A stretch of DNA of 64,000 bases from Cocos nucifera (Eukaryota > Streptophyta > Magnoliopsida > Arecales > Arecaceae), in contig QRFJ01003034.1 in NCBI GenBank assembly GCA_006176705.1, positions 1 to 64,000 of the forward strand, read 5' to 3'. The position numbers and the translations under genes are program-made. Position 1 is the stretch's first letter; the number at the start of each line of letters is the position of its first letter. Under the pieces are notes generated by a model. The model had not been told where the DNA came from. It searched no databases and saw only the letters and a list, made by a program, of their open reading frames with translations. Shown piece after piece: positions 22,479-33,580 of this stretch.

Positions 22479-23404
22479 TGTGGTATCAACTTGCTCTAAT
22501 ACTAAACTATTGGGATATTAGCTACTCTAATATCGCTTGTTAAGGATCTAGTACCAAATTATTACCGTAGGAAGAAGGAAGAAATAAAATAAGAAAATAA
22601 TTAAGTACGTGGATTAGCCTAAAGGCTCGCCTCCACGAGGCATACAAAGCTTCACTATGAAAGAGAAAAATAGGTTCAAGAGAAGAACACCCACTCTCAA
22701 CTCACTGTACATAAATCTCTCTCAACTAGAAGCTATCCTTACAAAAGCTCTCTCAGAATCCCTAAGAGACCCATAGAAGCTATAAGATGCTCTGCCCTCA
22801 TAGCCTCCTCGTCGGATGCTATGCACCTGTTGCTTCTCTCTCTTGCGGGCTGCACGTACTCGGTGCTCTGCCAAGCTCCTTTCGACAATTGTCTGAGCCT
22901 CTCTATGTGCCTCTCATGCCACACATGCCATCTTTTTCTGCTCTACAGCACCTTAGCTCTTTAAATAGGATGAGAATCCTCTTCTAAGTAGTTCATAGGA
23001 GTCCTAACAGGGCTCATTCTCCTAATATGAGTCGAACATGTTCTTGATGGAGTCTTAAAATATTTTTCAAACTTCTGATCATGACCGCAACCCTCCATGG
23101 CTGTTGGATCCTGTGGTCCACGTGCAATTTTCGTAGACCCCTTGGATTAATCACACTCCAAGTCCAAAAAAAAAAATTCCATCATATTTTGTTTGCCTCC
23201 GTTGAGTTGGCTTGGTCAGAGGTCGAGCTGGCTCGACTACATCTCGCCTAGACTCGTGCCGTCTATCTGCCTAAGAGAGCTGGTTCAGCTATGGTTCAAG
23301 TCGGCTCAATCTCAATCCAAGCTGGCTCGACCACGTATCAAAGCCGACCCAACTGCTCTGCTGAAAACTGATTCTCTTCTTGCTGTGGGATAAATTTGAG
23401 GCAT
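22479..23404 (-). repeat. 5' LTR of element E, clipped at its outer end
   Basis: Starts TGTGGTATCAACTTGC and follows 19956-20892 closely, then stops at GAGGCAT where the partner continues CGAATCCTAACA. The next base starts CACTAC, a CACTA-type terminus. Confidence 0.85.
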
Positions 23405-23696
23405 CACTACAACAAAACTCATTTTTAGTGGCAATTAATTAGAGACAAAAGCCTAATTGCCATGGATGTAATTTAAGATATCAAGATTTAATGGCAAATA
23501 AAAATAATCGCCGCTAATGTCTATTTTTTACTGGCAAATGTGTAAATTACCATTATAAAATATATTTATACTGGCAATTATTAGTAATTACCATTATAAA
23601 TCATATTTATACCAGCATTTATTAATAACTACCATTATAAAATATATTTCTATCAATATTTATTAATAATAATTATTATAAAATATATTTTTATTA

Positions 23697-24921
23697 AGGA
23701 TGGTAAAATATGATCTGACCCGCCAATCTAATCCATGTTCGACCTGCCATAAGCAAGTTTGGATTTGGATTAAACGAGTTTGGATCATAAATGGATCGAT
23801 CTTTTTAACCCATTTATTAAATAGCTTGAATTTGGGTTTAAATTTTTCAACCTACCCAACCTATTTAACCTATTTATAATTTTTATTTAAAATATTTAAA
23901 ATATCGGTGAGATAAAATTTAAGCCATATATCTGAATTTAGACCCAAAATTTAGAAGCGGCTGGTTAAAAATTGGAGATCCATGATCCCAATCCCGCTCT
24001 CTCCCATCTGTTCATCTCCTAAAATCCCATCTACCTGACTACCCCTCCCTATGCTCCTCCTTCGGTCCTTCCCCAAATCCCTCCTTTGGTGCTTCCCCAA
24101 ACCCCGCCATGACTAAGACCCTAACCCTACTACCACAAACAACAGCGGTAGCAACAACCACCCCAACAACAACGACGACGCCAATGCCAATGATGAGTCC
24201 CCTGCTGGTGGTCTTCATATCATCGAGGTCAGATCTAGTGGTGGCAGCGCCCTAGCCGTCGCCCCCGTGGCCGCCCAGCCTGATCGAAGAACAAGCCGAA
24301 GCCACCTATACGGGGCCTTCCTCCTAACTCCCTTCCTGTCGGGTGCTAGCGGGCTAATCGTCTACCTCGCCGATGGGCAGAGATAGGTGTTGGGGGGAGT
24401 GCCATTGGGCCACATTTCGGCAATGTAGGCAAGGGCATAGGAGGGTCGGGCGGAGGCGTGGAGCCATAGAGGTGTGAGCGGGCAAAGGGGGGTCGACCGG
24501 TCGAGCAGAGGGGCAGAGGGGTGAGCGCATGGCGATGCCGGTGAGGGTGGAGGTCTGGCTGTGGTTGGGCTAAGAGCATGGCGAGCCATAGTGATCGAAG
24601 CCAGCCATTAGGTGAGAAGTAGATTTTTTTTTATTTTTTTAAATGGATCAATATAAATGAAAATTTTTAAACCGATAAGCATAAATGGACCGGCACAAAT
24701 GGATTTCTTTGAATGGGTAAGATAGATTTTTTTTTAACTAGATCATACAAATAGGTTAAATAGATCAGGTTGGATAACATGTTTATTAAATAAATCAAAT
24801 TCAGATTTCAATATCTGATCTATTTAATAGACAGATCAGGTTTAGATTTTGACATTTTTGACCCGATTCGCATTTGATCCAACCCATTTATGATCCGATT
24901 CGACTCAATTGCCATCCCTAA
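23697..24921. mobile_element. 1.2 kb non-autonomous TIR element with 9-bp target duplication
   Basis: Ends AGGATGGTAAAATATG and, inverted, TAGGGATGGCAATTGAG: GGATGG[T/C]AA termini, followed inside by diverged GATC[C/T]GAxCC-type repeats about 200 bp long at both ends. The bases TTTTTATTA flank both sides (23688-23696 and 24922-24930). A 9-bp duplication fits Mutator-like elements; an 8-bp reading would fit hAT. The flank is AT-rich, so the exact length is uncertain. The middle (24000-24600) is GC-rich and unlike the AT-rich ends. Confidence 0.65.
24110..24430 (+). pseudogene. Captured gene fragment, PPC/DUF296 (AHL)-like
   Basis: Plus-strand translation across 24108-24388 gives an N/D-rich stretch, then HIIEVRSSGGSALAV, and LYGAFLLTPFLSGASGLIVY, then LADGQR, a stop, VLGG. 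The block G-x2-GL-x-VYLA-x-GQ-x2-V-x-GG is the signature of the PPC (DUF296) domain of plant AT-hook proteins. The AT-hook is not visible and the domain start is mangled. It lies inside the TIR element, as in Pack-MULE gene capture. The assignment rests on one motif, so it is tentative. Confidence 0.4.
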
Positions 24922-25039
24922 TTTTTATTAATATTTTTAATAATTATTATAATTTATTTATTATTTTTTATTTACGTGTTTTTTTCCACCAATTTTATGT
25001 GTACGCTCTTTTATCTCGTGCATGAAAAAGAAAATTTTT

Positions 25040-25141
25040 CCCGCGCTCTGTTTTCGTGCACCGACTCAGCCCGCATAAATATCTTCCCTTCCCTTCCCTT
25101 CAGTTCGTCCCAAATACTCATGCCCTAGCTGCTCCGTTCAT

Positions 25142-25180
<39 letters not shown>

Positions 25181-25920
25181 TGGCATTCATCGTTCGTCGC
25201 CATCGCCGTCGTCGCTCATCATTCATCACCGTTCGTCGTCCGTTCGCCATCGTCATCCTCGTCCAAAGGTTAGCTTCCGCCTTCTCCTCTCTCTCGCACT
25301 CTCGCTCCCTCCCTCTCCTCCCCGCTCTTCCCCAATCGCCTCCCCTCCCTCCGGCGGATGGCCGACTTCGAGGCCTTCTTTCTCTTCTCTGACTAATGGT
25401 GAGGGTATCCCGACTCTTCCTGCTGCTCCCCCATCTCCGATCGGGAGCCGGCTGTACTCGAGACCCCCTCCCTGTTGTGCCCCTCTTTTTGTCCCTTGCT
25501 GTAGACATTCTGCGGGGAGTCGCCCTGCCAACTCCAGGGCCTTCTTTCTCCTATTCTTTCTGCTGCTCCCCCATCTCCGACTGGGAACCGGCCATACTCG
25601 AGATCCCTCTCCGGCATATGGCGGGGAGTCACCTGTTCTTCCTCGGCGAAGTTCAATCTTCAAAAATTGGTAGCCCCCTTTCCACCTACGGTAGGCACCC
25701 TTTCCTTCGTCGGTCGGGTTTTATCCTTCCCCTTTCTCTCTTCTTGCGTGGAGTTGCCGATCTTCCTCAGCGAGGCCCTTCCCACCTCTGGTCTCCGGAT
25801 CGGATGGTGGGTCATTCGTCGGAACCGCGTTGGACTCCCTGCTCTTCCCTTCCCCTCCTCCAAAGCTTTCTACTGGTCAACCCATGCCGGTTTTGCATTA
25901 AAACAGTCATGATTGAGATG
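25040..25920 (+). other. GC-rich, CT-rich island inside the CACTA element
   Basis: Abrupt change from AT-rich sequence to GC/CT-rich sequence. Holds a (CCGTCG)n microsatellite at about 25141-25180 and a partial duplication with 140-base spacing (25411-25470 and 25551-25610, sharing TGCTGCTCCCCCATCTCCGA). Plus-strand frames (for example 25056-25673, 205 residues) are low-complexity Ser/Pro/Arg sequences on several overlapping frames and match no family I know. It looks like the 5' end of a captured plant gene or of the transposon's own transcript, but this is inference. Confidence 0.4.
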
Positions 25921-28900
25921 CAATAATTACACCACTGCCATTTAACTGTTCTATTAACATCCCCAATTGACTATATTTTTGTACCAACAAAGTAGGCTCT
26001 CTATTCTTTAGGAATCATGATCATTCCTTACGGTCACAGCATGACGATGAAATGTTATAGATGGATCTTTCCGTATTTCTTTTTGTGACATATACAGGAT
26101 GAATATGTTCTGGAAGGAAAATCATCTAAAAATGTAAACGCTGCTTGTCCTTCTATTTTTAGTTGTTCTGTATCATTGGTGTTTTGAAATTTCTCCTAAA
26201 CTACTGATAAGTGTTCTGAAATTTCTCCTAACTTCAATGTTTGATCGGTTTGGCTTTTAGTTGATTGCCTATTATCTGTGAATTCAGCTTAATTGATTTG
26301 ACTTAATTACATGTTCTAACTATTTTGACTCTATAGTTATGATTTAGTAGCAGCTGTACCTCTGCCTCTCCTAAATGTTGCTGAAACTTTGAATATACAT
26401 GTTTGACAAACAAGCACAGTGCTATCAAAATGGGCTATCAAATTTCTGATACAACTTATCAATTTCATCTCAGTGGAAGCTCAATCAATCAGTTCAATTT
26501 ATTTAATAAGCCAGTTATCGAGTTTCAGGGGACCCATTATTAATGTCTAAGAGTAAAGCAAATTATAGGTAGAGTAGGAGAGGTGCATTTGGATTGGCCA
26601 CTGCATGCTTTCTTATGAGTTTGCATCCAGTGCTCCAATCAGAGCAGGAACGTTTTCATCCAAACTCTTATGATTTCTTTAATTACACTAAATGAGTAAC
26701 TATTTAAATAATGGACTCTCTTATATTCTCTCTTGCTTCTGCTTAAACCATCTTCACAGAGGCAAAATGTTAGTCCTAACATGCTTGGCAATTTTTAATC
26801 TATTAATTTTTACATATATGGCGGTGATTTCTAAGATTTTTTATCCATTAACTTTTACATAGTAGTGTTTTTTTTTTCTTTCTAAAACTAAAATTTGATA
26901 AGATGTTCAAATCATTGGAAGTTTCCTTGTGACCACTGCCATTTGTTATTAGTAGTTCAATGTTCACGTGTATTGTAAAGTGTTTGAGAGGGCTACTTGT
27001 TAGTAGCTTTTTAATATTGTATGTTTGAGTGAAATTGAAGAACTTATCAGATCTATATTATAGATTACAAGTAAATTATTCTATTTGACTGGCTGCCATC
27101 TCATGGGAATATTGAGTAAAATGGTGGATTTTGTTACTTGTATCACTTTTTGAGTCAATTGATGACATATATCATTGTTAAATGTGTTTATATTGGTATT
27201 AACTTATGATTCTTTACTATTTCATTTAGGTCGTACTTTTTAAATGAAGAAAGTATCAAAACGATCGGAATGCTGGACATTGAGGAAGTTTCAAGTTTGA
27301 ACAATGTAAGATCCTTGGTCTTTTCTTTGCTGGAATTAAGATTAAGATAATCTTTCATTGTTAGATATTAGGATGAACAATATCTTTCATTGTTAAATGT
27401 TATGGATGAACAATATCCTAGGTAATCTTTCATTTTCTTATTGGGTATTGTTTTTTAATTTTATGCTTATTCTTGCATGGCATCACCTTTTTCCATACCA
27501 ACCACTTTATATTTCAGCATCTCTCATTTTTCTTGTGACATTCAGACCAGTGACTGACAATGATCTTATTGGATTATCTATGCAAATTTAGGTGCCATCA
27601 AATTTAGTTCTAAAAGGTTTTACATGGAAGTAGAATCAAGTTGTTGGATACAGATTGGTTGAAAAATTAATAGTTCAATGATAAGGTCGATTTATTTCAC
27701 ATACAATTAATAGTTGGTGAAAGTTTTTGAGATTGTGGCTAATCATATGGAAACTACTTTATGGATTACTATATATCATATATTCCTTATGATTTTCTAC
27801 ATATTGTGTTTTCTAATTCACATGGATATATATTTAATAGATTAGTTTAATAAATCTAGTTTTATGAAGGAAAAAAGTTTTTAAGATCAATGAGGAATTT
27901 GTCCCACTGTCCAATAGAATGAAGAGAGGCTCCCCCCAAGATTGAGTTGCCAACCTTGAGCTGGGCACGTTTATTTGTTGTTTGGAGAGTATTCAATTGT
28001 GCTATAGTTCTAGATATTCAATTCAGACGAGTAACTTTAGCGGGTGATGCATCAAATCTTATCCACCCAAAATTCCATCAAAGTTAAGTTACTCTGAGAA
28101 AAATAATGATGAATCCAACAAAATCTGTTTAAAATAGACTACAAGAGAAGGCAACAGAAATGGACATCTATGTGCAATTTTAAGGCTATTCTAAAGTTAA
28201 ATATTTCATGTGAAAATTGCTCAAGCAGATTTCATAATGACTCAAATAGAATATTATATTTAGTGGCTGGATATAATCACGTAGAGTTGTGATCTTTCAG
28301 TTTGAACTACTTCCAGCAATCAAATCACCGGACCAGTTCAAATTAATCCATAAAGATTGTTTAACATTTTATACTATATATTTGTTTATTTGTAGCAGTT
28401 CTTATTTGCAGTATGAATTAGTGCCGGCTAGCCACATGCCGGCACTAGGACAAACTTGATATTTGAATCATCAGTAATGCAGCTAAATATAGGAGTACTT
28501 GTTTCAGATTTTTATAATATAGAAGAGGTTTTATATAATAGTTTCTCGGGTAAAGCATTGACTGCGATGCTCTCGGTGGGCCACCTGCTGGGATTAGTTC
28601 AAATGACTATGTAGAAATAGAACTAGTTCAAACTTGATGTTGAATAAATAGAATAGTGATGCCTGTTTCGACGCTATATAGTGGCAGAAACAAAATATAA
28701 AATTTGACAGAACAATGTAGATTGTAGGTCCATGCTTAGAAATTTTATGCCAGTTTTCAAAACACAACCATTATTTGCTGAAGGTGTCCTACACACCACC
28801 ACAATAAATAGTTCAGAGCATTTGGAGTAATGAAGTGCTATTGGCTTAACTTGGTACTTTTCTATGTCTCTATTGGCTAAACTATATTAACAAGTAATGC

Positions 28901-30020
28901 TGAGCCACACTAGTTTACACTTTGGAGTTATATATTTAAGAATGTAGCTGAATTCAAGCATTGGGTACAGCTTTCCAACATTGTTTTGGCATAATGATTC
29001 ATAAAGTGTGTATTGGTTCCTGGGCCACTAAGAAAAGTTGCATGGTGGTTTCTGTTGGCAGCTCCTTTCCTCGAAAGACGATTTGAACTTCTTTTTTAGG
29101 ACAGGATTTAACGAATAATAAAACATGCATTGAATTATCAGAGTCTTGTTGTTTATTATTTTGTCATTTTACCTCTTAGCAGTGCTTGGGTGTGTGGCTT
29201 GCCTACAGTCTCTTTATTATTTATTACACAGTGCCATACTTAGAAGTCAAACTAACTTGAAGTGGAAGATGGTATTTTCTAGGGAATTGATAAGGGTAGC
29301 CATATTCTATTTGCTTTAATTTTTTAATTGTTTAATTTTTTTATTGTTTGACCATTCGCCTATCGGGTTTGGTCACAACTCTACGATAATAGAGGGATGA
29401 AATTTGAGACGAATGGTAGCCAGTGGACAAGCATCAACATTTTGACTTTTAGTATTGGGAATACATTTCCCAAGTTGATAATAACTGAATGTAAGGGAAG
29501 ATGAAACCATTCAAATGTAATTTTTGATCTTTGGCATATGTATATATAAACATGGTTTTCACCATGCGGCATGGGTTTTTGCTGTTGTAGATTTTGTTTA
29601 TATCGATGGAGCTGTATGAAGAATCAAGTGACTTTCATTGGTTGCATAATGACAGCAACAGTGGATTCGTCTTTTACAATTCTTTGGATGATTAATTTGT
29701 TTGCCTTGTGGTTAATCTAGATAGTAGGAGGCATGCACACATGTAAAATTCGGTGGACTCGTGAAATGCTGTCGCATTGGTGGATTTTGACGGTAAGGAT
29801 TTTAGTTGGCACTGACGCTAGTGAATACAACAAATTAGTAGCCTGCAGAAGAGATATCCTCCAGATTTGTAATTGAATGTTTATTTGGTGATTAATCAAT
29901 TGTCTTAATACAATTGTATCGCATTCATTGGTCGGGTCATTCGGTTCAAAAGTTTTTTAAATTTTTTTTGGGATTGTAATTGCTGCAACAGGTTCTTTCA
30001 ATACTCATGAATGTCAGATG
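25921..30020. other. CACTA interior, intron-like AT-rich sequence
   Basis: About 4 kb of 35-40% GC by eye with no frame over 80 residues that resembles a protein. T-rich stretches and AG/GT boundaries occur, for example a possible small exon at 27231-27306 between TTTAG and GTAAG, so it could be intronic sequence of a captured gene. A strong inverted repeat is at 28419-28447. Confidence 0.4.
28419..28447. repeat. Perfect inverted repeat TAGTGCCGGC / GCCGGCACTA
   Basis: Ten-base perfect arms around a nine-base spacer. The TAGTGCCGG motif resembles subterminal repeats of plant CACTA elements, so this may mark a nested or internal terminus. Confidence 0.55.
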
Positions 30021-30489
30021 AACCTATTAGTGGCAAACAAGAATGGCTAAAAATTTTTGCCGCTAAGTCGCTAGCTGTTCTGATGATTGTAATGTGCCGT
30101 TAATAGTTTTTTCAAACTTTATTGCCCAAGTGACCTAGTTTATGGTAAAAAAAAATTCAGTAAATATTTTGGCCACTAAGAGGTCCTTGGCTTTCCTAGT
30201 GGATTATAATTGTCGCAAGTCAGATTTTTGTAAAACGCCTCATGCTAGCCGAATACTGTTTATGTTATGGAAAGAGTAATACTATAAACATTGTGCCTGC
30301 ACCAAAGTTTATGATCTTTTCCCGACATTAAAAGGCCTTTACCCGACACTACCATTAATCCCAGTAACCTTTCCGACGTACCGTTTAGGTTTGGCATAAT
30401 GCTTTGTCGATGAAATCCTTTGGTGGCTAATTACATAATATCGCTAAAGCAATAAAAAGCCGCGACGAAATCTCTTTTTATTTGTAGTG

Positions 30490-30680
30490 TGGGTGAAATT
30501 CTATAGAAATCAAACAATACTTAATTAATACACTCGCTCTAACTATTCCCTTAGTAATTTCAAATGAGCCAATTTTGCGCTATCGTAAAGTCATTTCTAA
30601 TGGAAGGCTTAATTCTTTCAATTCTAGCTTTTCATAAATTATACAGGTAGTATATTGACATCGTGTCTAGTCTAATAGGA
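30490..30680 (-). pseudogene. Possible eroded Gypsy protease fragment
   Basis: In minus sense one reads LDT at the expected catalytic position, then degraded matches spread over two frames (YEKLELKEL, MTLR, ITKGIVR, VLIKY) in the order seen in plant Gypsy proteases. It could be the upstream continuation of Gypsy C beyond elements E and CACTA, since it has the right strand and domain, or an unrelated remnant. Very decayed. Confidence 0.3.
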
Positions 30681-32618
30681 GCTGTTGGGTGTGAAATCTA
30701 GTTGGTCGCCAGAGAATCTGAAGTTGGAGTAGAGATGGTGAGGGTCCCTGCGGTGACTATAAAAGTATTAGTGCTCGTCGCAGTAGTCGGGGTGTGGTGG
30801 CGTCGACAAGACCCCTGCCGATGAATCAAATACACTTGTTTGCGGCTAACAGAAATGAAGTGGCTCAGAGAGATTTTAGTACGAGTTTTTAGGAAAGAAT
30901 CAAGAGCTTGTGAGAAGGGTGTATATGAAGGATCCCTTGAATGTAGGGGGGCCCGTAACAAACTGATAGTGATAGGCATGAATCGCCTTTGATTAGTGCG
31001 GCCGTTAGGGCCATGTGAGGTTTGTTTTACGGAGGGTCAATGTCTGCTTGTCAGTGACGGCCAGTGTAAAAGTCGGACACGGTCAAGTTTCGGACGGGGT
31101 ATATACGCCATAGGTAACGAAAATTCTTGAGCTACAGCCATTCTAGAGGAGTGGTCGAAGTAAGGGTTTGGGGAAAAAAAAAATCCCTTGAGATCAATGC
31201 CATGGCTTGGATCGATCCTTTGCCAAATATGAGTCGATGGCTTTCGGACGAACTGGTAAAGCAGGTCCGAGGGAAGCTCGACAGTTAGAGAAGCTCGGAA
31301 GAGAGTTCGACTGGCGGTGAAGTGGCCTATTCGCGGAGTTGCGAACCGTGCGAGCAGGCGTTTGGCTAAAAGGAGAAGTGTCCGCAGGAGTCCGACTGCT
31401 GGAAGGAGTGCCTATTTTGGAAGGGAGATCCGACAGGAGTCCTGATTGCGAAAGGAGTCCGATTGAAGTAAGAAGTCCGGCAGGATGCTGACGTGCTGAA
31501 GGAGTCGACTGAAGGAGAAGTGGACGGAGTTCGAGTTGAGAAGGAAGTCAGCAGGGGAGTCTGAACTGTTGAAGGAGTTCGGGATCTCTTAGTCGGATTT
31601 GGTGGAAGCCCCCGTCGCCTGGCCCGCTAAATACGGAACCGGGCCGCATTCAACAGGATAACATTTTGATCGAACTCGGTGAGGAAGCGAGTTATCCGGC
31701 AACACTAGGTCCGTACTCTCGGAGTTTGGGAAAATTCTGAAAGAGAGATAGTTGTTGTGAGGTGTGTGTGATGGCGACTGCCGAGTCTTTTCCCGCATAT
31801 GTCTGGAAGAGACATTTTGGCATACTGCGTCGGCTCTTGGCTCATTAATTTGATAGGACTTTTGAGAAGTAACGGACCCTTCAAATTTTCCACCGGTAAA
31901 CTACCGTAGGTATGCGTATTAAGGATTGCCCGTTGGCCACTCCCCTATCATGAATGAGTGGGATGCGGCGCGAGTACGGGAGTGCCGAGCAAGATCTGAA
32001 TCATAACCACATCGTATTTATCTTTGGCTATTTAAGGCTTGGCTCGCCCATCTAAAATATTATTTGTTACCTGTGTCTTCTTCCCCGCTTGAAGCCCTCC
32101 CTTCTTCCGTGCTCGAGAGCACCGGGTTTCTTCCGTTCATCCTCTCGATTTGTCGACGCTCCTCCAAATCGATTTTTGTCAACGCCCATGCGCTTCTTTG
32201 GCGCCTCTCAATCAACCTTAGGGTCAGCCTTCTATCACCTATTTTTGATTTCTCTTAGCATCTTTTTTCTTTGGCTTGCTGTCTTTCGATTTCTTGGTAA
32301 GAAGTTTACAGTACTTTTTTCTTGACTTTTTGGGGGTTTTTCTAGGTTTTTTTTTGATTTGAATGTCTTCCAAATCTCTCATTCTATCCCAGTTCTTGGT
32401 AGCATCGTATACGGTGATCGTGTCGTCCTAGATCCTGCAGCCCCTGGCCTGAGGGTTGAGGCCTAAGAGAAGATGCCTCACTAGTCTTTATTTTCGGGAT
32501 GCCACCTTTTGGTTTTGGATCCGAGACGATCTTATCAATTTGATCCGCATGCGGATAATGGGTTTCCTCCGAGTTGATATCAAGCTATCCTGGGTGGACA
32601 GAGAGATGGTAGTTCGCG
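30681..32618. other. Unassigned non-coding DNA before the gap
   Basis: No supported frame. 31240-31600 is purine-rich with a degenerate, roughly 20-30 base repeat built on GGAGTCCGA / GAAGGAGT, similar to what is seen in plant Gypsy LTRs. 32015-32340 has a TATTTAAG box (about 32028-32035) followed by CT-rich leader-like sequence, in plus orientation. Probably part of an LTR element whose other parts are not in the window. Confidence 0.4.
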
Positions 32619-32643
32619 NNNNNNNNNNNNNNNNNNNNNNNNN
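32619..32643. other. Assembly gap (25 N)
   Basis: Exactly 25 N. The sequence on its right starts in the middle of Gypsy gag, and the sequence on its left is unrelated, so the true gap size and even the adjacency are unknown. Confidence 0.98.
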
Positions 32644-33580
32644 CCTCATACCCACCTCCTCTCAACAGACCAATCTAGCCGACGATAAATTCAATCAACT
32701 TCAACAATTAATTCTAAGCCAACAACAATCAATTCGCCAGACTAGAAGCTCAAATAGGACAAATAGCTGAGTCTAGCATGAGGAGAGAACCGGGTCAATT
32801 ACCAAGCCAACCAATTGCAAATCCTAAAAATAATCCATCCAATGTCTATCAACCACCTGGATTTACTCATCCATCTAACATTCCACCTAAGAACCCCCAA
32901 TTAGAAAATGCCAAAGCAATATCTGAACTTAGAAGTGGTAGGATTCTTAAGGACCCATATCAAGACCAGGTGATAGAGGCCAATACTGATGTTAGCCAAG
33001 ATGAGAAATTTGAAGAAGAGGATAATCATATAGAAGAATTGAGCTTACGACTGGTACTGACTCTGATAAGATGGATAAAGAAAAGAAGAGAACAGATGAA
33101 TTAGCTGAGACATATAAACCCAAAGCCCCATTTCCTTCGGCCTTAGAAGCAGGCTCTTCTCGCAAAAAGCAAGAAATACGCAACAAAGAGCTAATGGAAC
33201 TATTTAAACAAGTTCATATTAATTTACCCCTCATCGATGCAATTCAGCATGTTCCAGCCTATGCTAAATTTCTTAAAGAACTCTGTACCCAAAAGCGTGA
33301 GCCACGAACCACCAAAAGAGTTATGCTATCCGAGGATGTAAGTGCGGTCCTGTTAAATCCAATACCTCAAAAGATGAAAGATCCTGGTGCACCCTTAATT
33401 TCATGTGTTATTGGAGGTATAACCTTTGACCGAGCATTACTAGACTTAGGAGCTAGTGTAAACCTCCTTCCAACCTCGGTTTATGAAAAATTTGGGATTG
33501 GAGAATTAAAACCCACGTCAGTCATTTTGCAATTAGCTGATAGATCTATAAAAACACCACGTGGTTTTAATTGAGGATGT
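32644..33580 (+). pseudogene. Gypsy B gag C-terminal part and protease start
   Basis: Frames 32778-33104 and 33071-33574 carry RREPGQLPSQPIANPKNNPS, then KEKKRTDELAETYKPKAPFP, and the protease DLGASVNLLP, identical to A. One-base differences from A near 32735 (extra T), 33042 (missing base) and 33563 (extra T) break the frame three times. The zinc knuckle is not included; it would lie left of the gap. Confidence 0.88.

Larger units (their letters stand above)
19956..23404 (-). mobile_element. Copia derivative E, gag and protease only
   Basis: About 3.45 kb, minus strand: LTRs 19956-20892 and 22479-23404, iMet primer site at 22461-22473, gag and protease remains 21340-22440, and no integrase, RT or RNase H. 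Small LTR elements that keep only gag have been described in plants as TR-GAG; E resembles them but also keeps part of protease. It sits in the protease region of Gypsy C. Its outer (right) LTR lacks the last 12 bases and is followed directly by a CACTA-type terminus. Confidence 0.82.
23405..30489. mobile_element. CACTA-like DNA transposon, no transposase seen
   Basis: The left end reads CACTACAACAAAACTC and the right end reads TTTTATTTGTAGTG, that is CACTACAAATAAAA inverted; CACTACAA is the family terminus. Subterminal AGTGGCAA / GCCGCTAA / GTGGCTAA short motifs recur at 23428-23600 and 30030-30460 in both orientations, as expected for this superfamily. No TNP2-type transposase was recognised in the interior. 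The 3-base flanks differ (CAT at 23402-23404, TGG at 30490-30492), so either one flank has been deleted or the two ends come from different elements. Confidence 0.65.

Noticed and set aside
25125..25926. Several overlapping frames of 80-205 residues on both strands in the GC-rich island
   Set aside because: Low-complexity Ser/Pro/Arg sequence due to composition; four frames overlap and none matches a known family.
27231..27306. Possible small exon between TTTAG and GTAAG
   Set aside because: Only 76 bases, with no protein match; splice-like dinucleotides are frequent in AT-rich DNA.
32456..32770. A 104-residue plus-strand frame across the gap
   Set aside because: It reads through the 25 N and joins unrelated sequence to Gypsy gag; an artefact of the gap.
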